Part shown: positions 23,623-32,023 of the stretch, piece after piece
Layout of the letters: every line of letters begins with the position of its first letter
Position numbering within the stretch: the first letter of the stretch is position 1
Virus record (IMG/VR): IMGVR_UViG_3300042868_005761
Span: 1 to 64,000 of that record
DNA length: 64,000 bases
Strand: one strand, 5' to 3'
Source: a virus
Made by a program: the position numbers and the translations under genes
The notes under the pieces: model-generated
Databases searched by the model: none
Told to the model about the DNA's origin: nothing
The model's input: only the letters and a program-made list of their open reading frames with translations

Positions 23623-23717
23623 AAAACCCTAGGTTTTATGCTAATTTTAAGTATTTTTATTTTGCCCTTAAGTGGCTGAATAGAGATCTTGAAATATGGC
23701 ATAGAACCTAGGGTTTT
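23623..23717 (+). repeat. 13-bp inverted repeat around a gene-free stretch
   Basis: AAAACCCTAGGTT (23623-23635) is the exact reverse complement of 23705-23717, which is followed by more T's. The 258-base gap (23610-23867) has no gene. It also holds a TATAAT hexamer near 23772 that could be a -10 element for the gene at 23868, without a good -35. Confidence 0.5.
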
Positions 23718-23867
23718 TTAATTCTGAAAAATACATCAAAAGTATAAGATACTGTAAAGTCTAGTATAATTACACTATGATTTAGGGGTGGATATCTTTA
23801 TCCAGTTCCCTCTATACAGGTGGTGAAAATGTTTTAACAATACTATTTATTTATAGAGGATTTCCTA

Positions 23868-24446
23868 ATGTCAAACTCAACCGATTGCCCTAATTCTTTA
23901 CTTGACTCCATCAACACTAAGCTTGATGATCTCAAGAAAAGTCATGAAAAACATGATAAAGCAATTGATGATCTAAAGACAATAGTCCTTGGATCTTATG
24001 ACGGGAATCCCGGAATAAATATGCGTCTTAGAGACGTAGAAAAAGACTTAGATTCGCTTGCTGAGCTTCAGCGCCAGCAAATAGAAGCAATTAATAAGAC
24101 TATAGAGCTAAACAGAACTGAAAATGAGAAATTACTTACTCGATTTACTATTGATCAGAATGACCGTATAGCTAAAGAAATCGAACGAGTAAAAGTGGAT
24201 ATCCGCACAGAAAAAGAGAAAAAAGACTCAGAAAACCGTGAATGGCTAAATAGAACTATAGTTAGAACAATAATTGGTTTACTTTTTGGTGGATTGATTC
24301 TTGGTTTTGCAAGTTTATTTAAAAATGAAGTAGCAAAAGCTGTTCAACAACAACAAATACAAGATAGAGACACAGGATCCTATTATAAAGATCAAGAGTA
24401 CATAGAAGACTCTCGAATTTATAAGAAGATCTTTTTATTAATTTAA
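23868..24446 (+). CDS. Coiled-coil membrane protein
   Basis: 192 residues. Residues 10-130 are a long charged coiled coil with heptad-like Leu/Ile spacing. Residues about 138-158 form a membrane segment (IIGLLFGGLILGFASLF), followed by a Gln-rich, acidic tail. The layout resembles phage haemolysin-type (XhlA-like) or spanin-like accessory proteins, but no signature confirms either. The SD AGAGGAT lies nine bases before the ATG. Confidence 0.65.
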   Translation: MSNSTDCPNSLLDSINTKLDDLKKSHEKHDKAIDDLKTIVLGSYDGNPGINMRLRDVEKDLDSLAELQRQQIEAINKTIELNRTENEKLLTRFTIDQNDRIAKEIERVKVDIRTEKEKKDSENREWLNRTIVRTIIGLLFGGLILGFASLFKNEVAKAVQQQQIQDRDTGSYYKDQEYIEDSRIYKKIFLLI

Positions 24447-24449
24447 GGT

Positions 24450-24463
24450 ACTTTTTGATTATT
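24450..24463 (+). promoter_or_regulatory. Repeated intergenic motif ACTTTTTGATTWTT, copy 1
   Basis: ACTTTTTGATTATT just after the stop at 24446 and 47 bases before the next ATG. The same word recurs at 29789 and 31941, each time directly after a gene and before an AT-rich spacer. It is a candidate phage-specific promoter or processing site. Confidence 0.4.
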
Positions 24464-24509
24464 TCTTATTATTAGTTATTATTTGTAATTAATAATAAGG
24501 AGATAATAT

Positions 24510-24770
24510 ATGTACGTGTATGCTAACACTAGGAACAAGACCTGTGAGGTTGTTGAGTCTAGCGATATTCTTGATGCTATTGCAATTTCAAAGGGCAATG
24601 GAATTATCTATTTAACTGACGATAGCGAAGAGGGTGAAGATACTTCCCATCTCTCACAGCAAGAAGTCGCAGACCGTATGGATAACTTAATTGCCTGGAA
24701 AGATGGAATTCTTACTAATCTTGGCAAAACACTAATTGCTAATTCTAATTTTAGAAATTATATTGACTAA
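24510..24770 (+). CDS. Small acidic protein of unknown function
   Basis: 86 residues, acidic in the middle (DDSEEGEDTSH), with a C-terminal helix. The SD AAGGAGA is placed normally. First gene after the repeated ACTTTTTGATT motif. No family recognised. Confidence 0.65.
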   Translation: MYVYANTRNKTCEVVESSDILDAIAISKGNGIIYLTDDSEEGEDTSHLSQQEVADRMDNLIAWKDGILTNLGKTLIANSNFRNYID

Positions 24771-24778
24771 GGAAAACT

Positions 24779-24898
24779 ATGACTGGCCTTGATAGAGTTA
24801 AACAAAAGATTCAAGAGATTATTCTTACTTCTAAACTGAATTCGACGAATTCTCTTGATAAGTTTAAAGAGGTAAAGCCTCAAGAACCTGAGAAGTAA
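24779..24898 (+). CDS. Small protein of unknown function
   Basis: 39 residues with AAGGAAA eight bases upstream. Mostly one charged helix ending in a Pro/Glu/Lys tail. Its stop overlaps the next start by one base. Confidence 0.5.
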   Translation: MTGLDRVKQKIQEIILTSKLNSTNSLDKFKEVKPQEPEK

Positions 24899-25077
24899 TG
24901 TCTCAATGGCATGACGTAACAAAGATGAACGATTGTGTTGTTTATACTTTTATGAAAGATGGGATTAAACAGTACATACTTTTTGGTCCCGATTTATCTA
25001 AGTTTAAACAGTTTAATGACGGTCAAGAACTTGCTGATTATGCGACAACTCATAATCTAATTTTGCAGTTTAAATAA
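24898..25077 (+). CDS. Small protein of unknown function
   Basis: 59 residues whose ATG overlaps the preceding stop (taATG). The sequence CVVYTFMKDGIKQYILFGPDL suggests two beta strands, followed by a short helix. Probably translated by coupling. No family recognised. Confidence 0.5.
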   Translation: MSQWHDVTKMNDCVVYTFMKDGIKQYILFGPDLSKFKQFNDGQELADYATTHNLILQFK

Positions 25078-25118
25078 TATTTTTACCTATTAAGTAACAC
25101 TTAATAAGAGGTGATAAT

Positions 25119-25517
25119 ATGGGACTTGATATGTATCTTAGGATTGAGAATCTTGAGAATCCTGAAGAAAACGATGATGAGATTGCGACTTGGCGCAAAC
25201 ATGGCGATCTTAATGCTTGGTTTGAAAGGCTATGGCTTACTAAGTATATGCCAGAAGAAACTACTCGTACAGTTAAATTTGGCGACGACTATTTTGACAT
25301 TAGCGCATTCAATGTTGAAAAAGTTTATCTAGATCTAGAGGATCTGCAAGAACTTTTTGATGATTTGATTGCGCAAAGTTTGCCAGTTGCTACTGGGCCT
25401 TTTCATACTGCGAATCCATCTAATCTAGATAGACTTGCATATGATCTTGAAGCCGTTTCTAGAGCCTGTGTAGAAGTTATTCTTGGAAAGAAAGTTTACT
25501 ATATCTGTTGGTGGTAA
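25119..25517 (+). CDS. Conserved phage protein of the GLDMYL type
   Basis: 132 residues. The opening MGLDMYL and the WRKHGDLNAWFERL block match a family of small phage proteins of unknown role that all begin this way. The start follows AGAGGTGAT. No catalytic motif is known for the family. The neighbours are small acidic proteins. Confidence 0.65.
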   Translation: MGLDMYLRIENLENPEENDDEIATWRKHGDLNAWFERLWLTKYMPEETTRTVKFGDDYFDISAFNVEKVYLDLEDLQELFDDLIAQSLPVATGPFHTANPSNLDRLAYDLEAVSRACVEVILGKKVYYICWW

Positions 25518-25518
25518 T

Positions 25519-25659
25519 ATGGGAAGAATGAAAGACCTTGCTATTGACGAGCTTAATAGGCTTGCTGACGAGTCCTCACAGTCTTCAAGTGAATACTTGG
25601 AAGATGAGGAGTCTTGGTTTGTTGAAGACGATTATCTTTTTACAGAAGAGGATGACTAA
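25519..25659 (+). CDS. Small very acidic protein
   Basis: 46 residues with clusters of Glu, Asp and Ser and almost no basic residues after position 15. Starts one base after the previous stop and its own stop overlaps the next ATG. Such acidic peptides can mimic DNA, but nothing here proves it. Confidence 0.5.
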   Translation: MGRMKDLAIDELNRLADESSQSSSEYLEDEESWFVEDDYLFTEEDD

Positions 25660-26132
25660 TGAAACAAGAACTACAAGACGAGCTTTTTAAGAAATATCCT
25701 GATATCTTTTGCCAGCGGCATCTTCCAATGAGCCAGACATGTATGTGTTGGGGCATTGATACTGGTGATGGTTGGTATCAGTTGATTGATGATCTTTGTG
25801 CTAAGATTAAGGCTCATGTTGATGAGACTAAGCTTACATACCCTAAGTACACTATTGAGGCTGTTCAGGTTAAAGAAAAGTTTGGAACTTTGTCTTTTTA
25901 TCTAGACTATAGTCATCCTGCTGTTGATAATTTTATCTCAGAAGCCAGAGCTCTTAGTGCTAAAACTTGTGATGTTTGTGGTGAGCCCGGACACTGTGGT
26001 TCCTACAGAGGATGGTGGATGACAATGTGCCAGACTCATAGCAATGAGTATATTGCAGAAACTGGAAATAAGCTTGTAGAGCTTGACTATGAGGATGACG
26101 AAGAGGAAGAAGATAAGCCAGATGCTGAGTAA
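25659..26132 (+). CDS. Conserved phage protein with zinc-ribbon-like Cys motif
   Basis: 157 residues. It has the family pattern CWG.DTGDGWYQLIDDLC, then VKEKFGTLSFYL, then CDVCGEPG and C..H near the C-terminus, which would bind one zinc. The tail is strongly acidic. This arrangement is seen in many phage hypothetical proteins. Function unknown. Confidence 0.65.
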   Translation: MKQELQDELFKKYPDIFCQRHLPMSQTCMCWGIDTGDGWYQLIDDLCAKIKAHVDETKLTYPKYTIEAVQVKEKFGTLSFYLDYSHPAVDNFISEARALSAKTCDVCGEPGHCGSYRGWWMTMCQTHSNEYIAETGNKLVELDYEDDEEEEDKPDAE

Positions 26133-26200
26133 TGTTTTACTCTGTTTATTTATGATTGTATTATTTACGTATACAGCAATACTACTTTATAGGAACTTAG

Positions 26201-26491
26201 ATGACTGATTATGAAGATGATGTGGATTATAGCTTTACATGGAACCATAGAGTTCTGAAGACTACCAGTGAGATCGAAGGATCTGTTTATGAGGACTTTC
26301 GCATCGTAGAAGTCCAATACAGAAATAGATTGGTTTCTACTTACTGTGAGCCTTTTACAAGCGCTGAATCTCTTGATGAACTTGAAAAAGTACTTAATCA
26401 AATGAGAGATGCTCTTAGCAAGCCTGTTCTTGTTCTAGAAGATTTTGCCGATCTAGATCTAGATACAGAAGAGGAAGATGACAATGCCTGA
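26201..26491 (+). CDS. Small acidic protein of unknown function
   Basis: 96 residues, with beta-like segments in the first half and an acidic C-terminus (DLDLDTEEEDDNA). SD AGGAACTT lies upstream. It overlaps the following gene by eight bases. Confidence 0.6.
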   Translation: MTDYEDDVDYSFTWNHRVLKTTSEIEGSVYEDFRIVEVQYRNRLVSTYCEPFTSAESLDELEKVLNQMRDALSKPVLVLEDFADLDLDTEEEDDNA

Positions 26492-26615
26492 TGAATATGA
26501 TCTAGAATTTAAGATTACTCAACTTGAAAGACAAGTTGAAGATCTTATTACAAAGGTTGAAGACATCCGCGAAGATATTCAACATCTAATGAGTATGCAA
26601 AGAGAGGATAACTAA
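26484..26615 (+). CDS. Small coiled-coil protein
   Basis: 43 residues forming a single heptad-patterned helix (FKITQLERQVEDLITKVEDI). Starts inside the preceding gene after GAGGAAG and its stop overlaps the next ATG. Likely an oligomerising small protein. Confidence 0.5.
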   Translation: MPDEYDLEFKITQLERQVEDLITKVEDIREDIQHLMSMQREDN

Positions 26616-26860
26616 TGGATAATTTTTATACAGACATTGATATTGGTTCTACAATGGGCCAATTTGCTTTGCTAATGAGCAGGGGTGCTGGCTTCTATCC
26701 TGATAGCCAAACTAGCTGGTCCATTAGTAAGATGCTAGATTCTAGATTTTTAGCTAAGGGCTACAATCTAGATGATTGCGATGTTTACACTATTTACGCT
26801 GAGATTATAACAATTCTAAACGAGGCAGCTCAGGCCTCAAATTTTGACAAAGGAGAATAA
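26615..26860 (+). CDS. Small protein of unknown function
   Basis: 81 residues. Its start overlaps the upstream stop by one base and AGAGAGG provides an SD. Helical, no membrane segment, no recognised motif. Ends with AAAGGAGAA, which serves as the SD of the next gene. Confidence 0.6.
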   Translation: MDNFYTDIDIGSTMGQFALLMSRGAGFYPDSQTSWSISKMLDSRFLAKGYNLDDCDVYTIYAEIITILNEAAQASNFDKGE

Positions 26861-26862
26861 TT

Positions 26863-27300
26863 ATGAGTGTTGATGGTACTGATCTTACGAAGATCACTGG
26901 TGATAGTGTGAAGGTTATAGCTGAGGCTGCTGTTGCGGCTGCTGCTCCTGTTGTTGTTAAGAAGGCTGGCTGGTTTCTTAGCCGTGTAACTGCTTCGGTT
27001 CTTGCTGTGGTTCTTTCACTTGTGGGTGGCGCAGTTGGTTTTGTAACTGGCCGTATCACTGGTGGTAGCAATCCTATTGAGGGCTATACCGTTTCTGACG
27101 GTTCAGGCAGTGGCTCTGGCAGTGGTGCTCTTGCGGCTCCTGCTGCTAGCGGCAGTGCTGCTACTGAAGCTGCTGCTCCTAAGGCAGTTCCCTATGATGC
27201 TAAGACAGTTGCTGCCGAGGCTGTTCTTGGTGCTCCTCTTGAGTCGCACCTTGCTCATCCTGCTGATGCAGCTACTGCTGCTGAGGCTGACGCTAAGTAG
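26863..27300 (+). CDS. Membrane protein with low-complexity Ala/Gly/Ser tail
   Basis: 145 residues. Residues about 42-65 form a membrane segment (ASVLAVVLSLVGGAVGFVTG) after an Ala-rich helix, followed by a Gly/Ser-rich linker and an Ala-rich tail. The codon style and GC content are higher than in the neighbours because of the Ala codons. Function unknown. Confidence 0.65.
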   Translation: MSVDGTDLTKITGDSVKVIAEAAVAAAAPVVVKKAGWFLSRVTASVLAVVLSLVGGAVGFVTGRITGGSNPIEGYTVSDGSGSGSGSGALAAPAASGSAATEAAAPKAVPYDAKTVAAEAVLGAPLESHLAHPADAATAAEADAK

Positions 27301-27311
27301 AACTTGGTATG

Positions 27312-27333
27312 ATTCCTATGTTTAAGTAGGAAT
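27312..27333 (+). terminator. Hairpin, possible weak terminator
   Basis: ATTCCTA/TAGGAAT with an eight-base loop, 12 bases after a stop codon. The following bases are AT-rich (TATTATT) rather than a T-run, so termination would be weak. Confidence 0.35.
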
Positions 27334-27351
27334 TATTATTAAGGGAACATC

Positions 27352-27795
27352 ATGACTGAAGGTTATATTGCATATACAGATGGTTGGAAATATCAATTGA
27401 AAGAGGATTATACTTGTAAGATAAATATAATTCCTCCTTTGAATATCAAAACCGAATATATAGAACTTCTTGGTGATGGCACATTGACAATTCGTCATGG
27501 CTATGCATGGGATGGACCTTCAGGTCCAACCGTTGACAGCAAGAATTTTATGCGTGGATCTTTAGTTCATGATGCTCTTTATCAGCTTATCAGAGAAAAG
27601 CATCTTCCTCTCTCTTACAGAGATAAAGCAGACCGTCTTCTTCAGCAAATGTGCAAAGAAGATGGAATGTGGGCGATTAGAGCTTGGTATGTTTACCAAG
27701 GAGTTTCTACTTTTGGTGGAGACTTTGGCATTAAGAATGGTGCACATAAAGTTAGCTATGCTCCAAAGAAAATAGCTAAGAAAACTTTAGAATAG
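27352..27795 (+). CDS. DUF1353-family protein
   Basis: 147 residues. HGYAWDGPSGPTVDSKNFMRGSLVHDALY (given in outline) is the family signature GYxWDG(A/P)SGP...R.SLVHDxLY, followed by a conserved Asp-rich helix (YRDKADRLLQQM). Members occur in phages and their hosts' prophages and have no proven activity. SD AAGGGAA. A clear terminator follows. Confidence 0.8.
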   Translation: MTEGYIAYTDGWKYQLKEDYTCKINIIPPLNIKTEYIELLGDGTLTIRHGYAWDGPSGPTVDSKNFMRGSLVHDALYQLIREKHLPLSYRDKADRLLQQMCKEDGMWAIRAWYVYQGVSTFGGDFGIKNGAHKVSYAPKKIAKKTLE

Positions 27796-27820
27796 TAATA
27801 TTCAAATATAAGTAATAAAG

Positions 27821-27853
27821 AAGTCTTAGGTAGAAATGCCTAAGACTTTTTGT
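27821..27853 (+). terminator. Rho-independent terminator
   Basis: AAGTCTTAGG, loop of eight, CCTAAGACTT followed by TTTG. It lies 25 bases after the DUF1353 stop. Confidence 0.85.
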
Positions 27854-27921
27854 TTATCTGTATTTGTTTACAATGTATTCTTTGATATTTGATTTTTAAT
27901 TATTCATATTAGGATATTTAT

Positions 27922-28626
27922 ATGAATTACGATAATATTTTAGAATCACTAGAGTCATCTTCACAAGAAGCAGACTTCAACCTTATTTGGAATGCTCAGG
28001 CTGTTAACGTAAAGACTGGCAATGTTCCTACTTTGTATATTGGCCATACTAAGCAAGAAGCATGGGAGAGTTGCAATGGATGTAAGCTCAGAGGTAACGG
28101 CTGTTATGCCTGGAGTGGTAGCGTCAATATTGGATCTAGTTCAACTAGGCGTGCCTATGCAAGAGGCGCTGATAAGACCTTATCTTACGCTCTTAAGAAT
28201 AGACACAAGACCGCTAGAATGGTTCGTGTATCCGCCATTGGAGACATTGGCAGATGTTCGTCAACGCAAGCATCTGAGATCAAAGAGACTATTGGCAAAA
28301 CAAAGCTCGAGTTAGTGGGGTATACTCATCACTGGAGAGAAGAGAAAGTAGCTAAGAATTGGCGCGGTTCTCTTATGGCAAGCTGCGAGAAGATTAATGA
28401 CGCAGATCTTGCTGTTGCTCAAGGATGGAGAGCCACTACAATTGTAGGCGAAGACAGTCCCCATGCTTTCACTAGTCCAGCTGGTAATAAAGTAGTTGTC
28501 TGTCCAGCGCAAACCAAAAGCAGTATTACTTGTAATCAGTGTAGGCTTTGTAATGGTAGCAAAAAAGCTGCACCTATTATTGCATTTATTGCACATGGTA
28601 ATCAAATGGAAAAAGCTTTAGCTTAA
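27922..28626 (+). CDS. Cys-rich phage protein resembling GP88/DUF7227
   Basis: 234 residues. It has several Cys clusters: CNGCKLRGNGCYAW near residue 51, then VRVSAIGDIGRCS, LVGYTHHW, LMASC, VVCPAQT and CNQCRLC near the C-terminus. The order matches a family of phage proteins named after Gp88, thought to bind metal or an Fe-S cluster. Activity unproven. It is preceded by an AT-rich spacer after the terminator at 27821, so it probably has its own promoter. Confidence 0.55.
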   Translation: MNYDNILESLESSSQEADFNLIWNAQAVNVKTGNVPTLYIGHTKQEAWESCNGCKLRGNGCYAWSGSVNIGSSSTRRAYARGADKTLSYALKNRHKTARMVRVSAIGDIGRCSSTQASEIKETIGKTKLELVGYTHHWREEKVAKNWRGSLMASCEKINDADLAVAQGWRATTIVGEDSPHAFTSPAGNKVVVCPAQTKSSITCNQCRLCNGSKKAAPIIAFIAHGNQMEKALA

Positions 28627-28636
28627 GGAGTTAACA

Positions 28637-28915
28637 ATGACTGGTCCTTCAATTAATTCAGATCTTATTTTTCAAGTCTATAGACTTCAACAAATTGATC
28701 AGATTAGCAAGAGCGAATTGTATGACATGATTATTCATGACTTGAATGGCCAGATTCCTGGACACCTACTATCAACAATGTGGTATTTGTCTAATCAGAT
28801 GGCAGAGCAAGTTAACGACACTTCTTGTCTTTGCATTCTAAATGCATTTGTTTCACTTCTTAAGGCTATTCATCAATTCAAGATTGAATATGCTATTGAT
28901 GGCACCCCTCAGTAA
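28637..28915 (+). CDS. Small helical protein of unknown function
   Basis: 92 residues, all-helical by composition, with no membrane segment. SD AAGGAGTT seven bases before the ATG. Second gene of a run of small genes from 27.9 to 29.8 kb. Confidence 0.6.
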   Translation: MTGPSINSDLIFQVYRLQQIDQISKSELYDMIIHDLNGQIPGHLLSTMWYLSNQMAEQVNDTSCLCILNAFVSLLKAIHQFKIEYAIDGTPQ

Positions 28916-28929
28916 TAAAAGGAATAAAC

Positions 28930-29193
28930 ATGGAATACTCTGAATCTATTTTGACTGAACTTTATACCTGGTGTTTTGAAGTATCACCTGATACTATTGT
29001 TGGCAATACAGCAACTTTGGCTGATACCGTTGGTTCTGTTACTATCTATCAAAGTCTTGACTCTAATAATACTAATGTTTGGTGCGTTAGCGCATCTTCT
29101 GATACTACGATTATTACTGCCTTTGAAGTCGATTTATCTACTGGTATTGACAATTTCAAATCAGCATGGACAAATAGAAACAATCCTATTTAA
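28930..29193 (+). CDS. Small beta-rich protein of unknown function
   Basis: 87 residues. Several alternating polar and hydrophobic stretches rich in Thr, Ser and Val suggest beta structure (ATLADTVGSVTIYQSL). SD AAAAGGAAT. Its stop TAA overlaps the next ATG by one base. Confidence 0.6.
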   Translation: MEYSESILTELYTWCFEVSPDTIVGNTATLADTVGSVTIYQSLDSNNTNVWCVSASSDTTIITAFEVDLSTGIDNFKSAWTNRNNPI

Positions 29194-29408
29194 TGGTTAA
29201 CCTAGACTATTGTAAGTCGGGTAGCTATAAAATACTAACTACTAAACCAGCGTCTAGCCGTTTAGAAGAATTAGGATTTATTTCAGGTAAAAAACTTTAC
29301 CTGATTTCAAATAATTTTCTTGGTATTAGAATTCGTATTAATAATGTAGTTTATCTTTTTGATAAAGATACTGCATCTACAATTTACGTTCAGCCAGTAG
29401 AGGAATAA
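29193..29408 (+). CDS. FeoA-like SH3-fold domain protein
   Basis: 71 residues. The order SGSYKI..., SSRLEELGFISGKKLYLIS, GIRIRINNVVYLF, ASTIYV matches FeoA domains, which are small SH3-like modules that regulate iron transporters or metal-dependent repressors. No FeoB partner is present. A phage FeoA could act on the host transporter or serve as a generic protein-binding module. Start overlaps the previous stop. Confidence 0.5.
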   Translation: MVNLDYCKSGSYKILTTKPASSRLEELGFISGKKLYLISNNFLGIRIRINNVVYLFDKDTASTIYVQPVEE

Positions 29409-29788
29409 TGGCACATTCGATGTATCTCTCAGGAGTGCTTGGCACTTATAATGTTGAGAATCCAGATTATATGTATATTAAGATTGTAAGTTCTGAGCCA
29501 AATAAAAGCTTTACAACGTTTATGGTTCGAATTCAAAAGGGTTCCCTTAGTGACAAACTTAAGGGTGTTCCTGCTGGGAGTGTTATTGGTCTTCACAATT
29601 GCAGGCTTGGAGAACCATATGTAACTAAGCCCTTTGTTCCAAAGGGACAAACAGAGGCAATTCGAGTTACATACAATCATATTGTGCATGTAGAAGACAT
29701 TATTTGTCCGAATATGCAGGGAAAGACTACCAAACAGCAGTCTTTTACCAGTCAACAAATGGATGACCTTGTTGACTCTCTAGGATAG
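29408..29788 (+). CDS. Protein of unknown function, possibly OB-like
   Basis: 126 residues starting in the stop of the preceding gene. The first 95 residues are beta-rich (YIKIVSSEPNKSFTTFMVRI, VIGLHNCRLGE), ending in a helix. The pattern would suit a small OB or nucleic-acid-binding fold, but no signature proves it. Confidence 0.55.
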   Translation: MAHSMYLSGVLGTYNVENPDYMYIKIVSSEPNKSFTTFMVRIQKGSLSDKLKGVPAGSVIGLHNCRLGEPYVTKPFVPKGQTEAIRVTYNHIVHVEDIICPNMQGKTTKQQSFTSQQMDDLVDSLG

Positions 29789-29802
29789 ACTTTTTGATTT
29801 TT
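29789..29802 (+). promoter_or_regulatory. Repeated intergenic motif ACTTTTTGATTWTT, copy 2
   Basis: ACTTTTTGATTTTT immediately after the stop at 29788 and 45 bases before the next ATG. Same placement as the copies at 24450 and 31941. Confidence 0.4.
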
Positions 29803-29846
29803 TTTAATTTGTATTTTGTAATTGGTTTTTAAACAAGGAGAATAAA

Positions 29847-30536
29847 ATGGAAGTTAATACTACTCGTCCCCAGATTGTCATTTTTGATGCGCCTACTAAG
29901 GGCTGTTACGTTGTGCATTTGCCTAACACTGATCGTCCCATGACAGTCAGTGGTCAGCATTTTGCCACTGTTCTAAGAGAGCTTTCTTCGCTATTCCCAG
30001 AATATCACTTTGTTTATGAGAAGGATCCGTCTTTGATCTATGATGCCAAGGCTGATCGTCTTCTCAATTTTCGTGATGCTAGTAAGCATGCCCTAATTAC
30101 TAGTGGTATTGCTCTGCTAGAGACTGCTTGTTATGAAGTTCGCAGAGAACTTACTCTAGCTGCGGATGAAAAGCGTACTCCTCAGTATACTGATCTTACA
30201 GGAAAGATTATCTCTGCCTTTATGACAGCTGACAAGTATTTCTGGACCCTTGAAGGAGCTCGTCGAGATAAGCCTAAGATTGACCTTAATAAGCCTGCTG
30301 TGCGTCCGCCTATGTGGACTAAGCAATCTTCAGATTATGACGGTGACAAGACCAATGAGATGCGCAATAAGAATGTCTGCTGTAAGCAGCAAGATCCGTG
30401 TTGCAAGGAGAAGCCTACGGGTTTCACAGCGACTAAGCTACCTTTTGGTGTAGGTTATACGTTTGATGGAGATATTAATGATATTGACAAGTTAACTAAG
30501 GAACTTGAGGCAATCTTTAAGGGATTTCGCCGATAA
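29847..30536 (+). CDS. Protein of unknown function upstream of the VWA/MoxR pair
   Basis: 229 residues, no recognised family. A Cys-rich patch (CCKQQDPCCKEKP, about residues 178-190) could bind metal. The N-terminal half is alpha/beta. SD AAGGAGAA. Placed directly before the metallopeptidase/VWA and MoxR genes, so it may belong to the same module. Confidence 0.65.
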   Translation: MEVNTTRPQIVIFDAPTKGCYVVHLPNTDRPMTVSGQHFATVLRELSSLFPEYHFVYEKDPSLIYDAKADRLLNFRDASKHALITSGIALLETACYEVRRELTLAADEKRTPQYTDLTGKIISAFMTADKYFWTLEGARRDKPKIDLNKPAVRPPMWTKQSSDYDGDKTNEMRNKNVCCKQQDPCCKEKPTGFTATKLPFGVGYTFDGDINDIDKLTKELEAIFKGFRR

Positions 30537-30559
30537 GTTAAATATAAAATAAGGTAAGA

Positions 30560-31939
30560 ATGCAACAGTATACTAAGCCGTTTCGGCTATTGATGAACGA
30601 CAATCCTTTCTTTGGATTGTATCTATTGGGTGTCAATAAGTATGAGGTCGATCATTCAATTCCTATCGCAGCAGTTGCGATGGAAGGATACAACTTTAAG
30701 TTGTTGCTTAGAAAGGGGAGATATCTTGATATGCCTTCTGAGCATCAGGTTGGCGTACTAAAGCATGAGATTCTTCATATCTCGCTTGGCCACTTGAGTC
30801 CTTACTATCGTAACCGTTGCCCAGATCATAAGATCTTTAATATTGCTGCTGATCTTGAGATCAATCAGTACATTGAAAGATCAGAGCTTCCTGAAGGTTG
30901 TATTCAGATGGAGACCTTCCCAGACTATGAGTTGCCTGAAAAGGCAGGTACTGTCTTCTACTATGATTTTCTAAAGCAGAAGATCGAAGAGTTGAAGGGA
31001 GAGTATCCTGATGAGTTCTACGGCGATCCTTGTCCTGGTAATGGACCAGACCAGGGCCCTAAGAATCCTGGTGATAGTCCTGATGGCGGTCAGGATGGTC
31101 AAGAAGGATCTTCTCCTGCTCAATCAGGAGATAAAGATAGTGATTCCGAAAGTCAGCCTGGTAAAGGTCCTTCAAAGGCAGATCAGAATCTAATGGATAT
31201 GTATGGCCAGGGCGATCCTAGCCATAGCCAGTGGGACAAGCCAGACCTTGAGCCTGGTGAAGATTCTACGGGCTACTGGGAGGCAGTCGATGAGATCCGT
31301 CGTCAGCAGGTCCGTAGAGCTTACCATGAGACTATTCGTCAGTCTGGATCTACTGCTCGTGGTTATATCCCTGGTAACCTACTTTCAGAGATTGATCGTC
31401 TTCTTGAAAAGAAGGATCCAGTTACTAACTGGAAAGCCTACTTTAGAAGATTCATTGCTGCAAGTACTAGTGTAGTTGTAAAGAAGACTAAGCGTAAGGA
31501 ATCGATTCGCTTTGTCGGTCAGCCTGGTCTTAAGTTCAATCCTAAGCATAAGTTGCTTATTGCGATTGACACTAGCGGTAGCGTTAGCGATCAGGAGTTG
31601 GCAAACTTTATGGCAGAGCTAGAGTTTATCTCTAAGACTGGCGCAAAGATGACTCTTCTTCATTGCGATGCTGCAATTGCAAAGGTTGAAGAATATTCCA
31701 AGCAGAATAGTGTTAAGGTCTATGGCCGTGGTGGTACCGACTTTGATCCTCCTGTTCAGTATATGAATAAGAATAAGAGCAAGTATACTTGTCTTGTTTA
31801 TTTTAGTGATGGAGCATGTAGTCCTCCGTCTATTAAGACGACTAAGCCTATTCTTTGGGTTATGACTCGCGGTGAACGTGAGCAATACAAGGACCAAAAG
31901 TTTCCTGGTGATGTTGTTATTATGAAGGAAGTTCTTTAG
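30560..31939 (+). CDS. VWA-like protein with N-terminal metallopeptidase domain (DUF2201 type)
   Basis: 459 residues. The N-terminal domain has the zinc-protease-like helix KHEILHISLGH (residues 68-78, HExxH). A Pro/Gly/Ser/Asp-rich linker (about 155-235) joins it to a C-terminal von Willebrand A domain with the MIDAS motif DTSGSVSD (from residue 337) and GRGGTDF. This architecture typically pairs with a MoxR-type AAA+ ATPase, which is indeed the next gene. The pair is expected to remodel or mature a target protein. SD AAGGTAAG. A second, incomplete homologue starts at 63615. Confidence 0.85.
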   Translation: MQQYTKPFRLLMNDNPFFGLYLLGVNKYEVDHSIPIAAVAMEGYNFKLLLRKGRYLDMPSEHQVGVLKHEILHISLGHLSPYYRNRCPDHKIFNIAADLEINQYIERSELPEGCIQMETFPDYELPEKAGTVFYYDFLKQKIEELKGEYPDEFYGDPCPGNGPDQGPKNPGDSPDGGQDGQEGSSPAQSGDKDSDSESQPGKGPSKADQNLMDMYGQGDPSHSQWDKPDLEPGEDSTGYWEAVDEIRRQQVRRAYHETIRQSGSTARGYIPGNLLSEIDRLLEKKDPVTNWKAYFRRFIAASTSVVVKKTKRKESIRFVGQPGLKFNPKHKLLIAIDTSGSVSDQELANFMAELEFISKTGAKMTLLHCDAAIAKVEEYSKQNSVKVYGRGGTDFDPPVQYMNKNKSKYTCLVYFSDGACSPPSIKTTKPILWVMTRGEREQYKDQKFPGDVVIMKEVL

Positions 31940-31940
31940 G

Positions 31941-31954
31941 ACTTTTTGATTATT
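31941..31954 (+). promoter_or_regulatory. Repeated intergenic motif ACTTTTTGATTWTT, copy 3
   Basis: ACTTTTTGATTATT, two bases after the stop at 31939 and about 70 bases before the MoxR gene. Third copy of the motif at 24450 and 29789. Confidence 0.4.
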
Positions 31955-32023
31955 AATTAAAGTAAAACAGATTAAAGTATTCTTTACTATTTATCCTAAT
32001 ACCTTATAACCAAGGATAAATAA

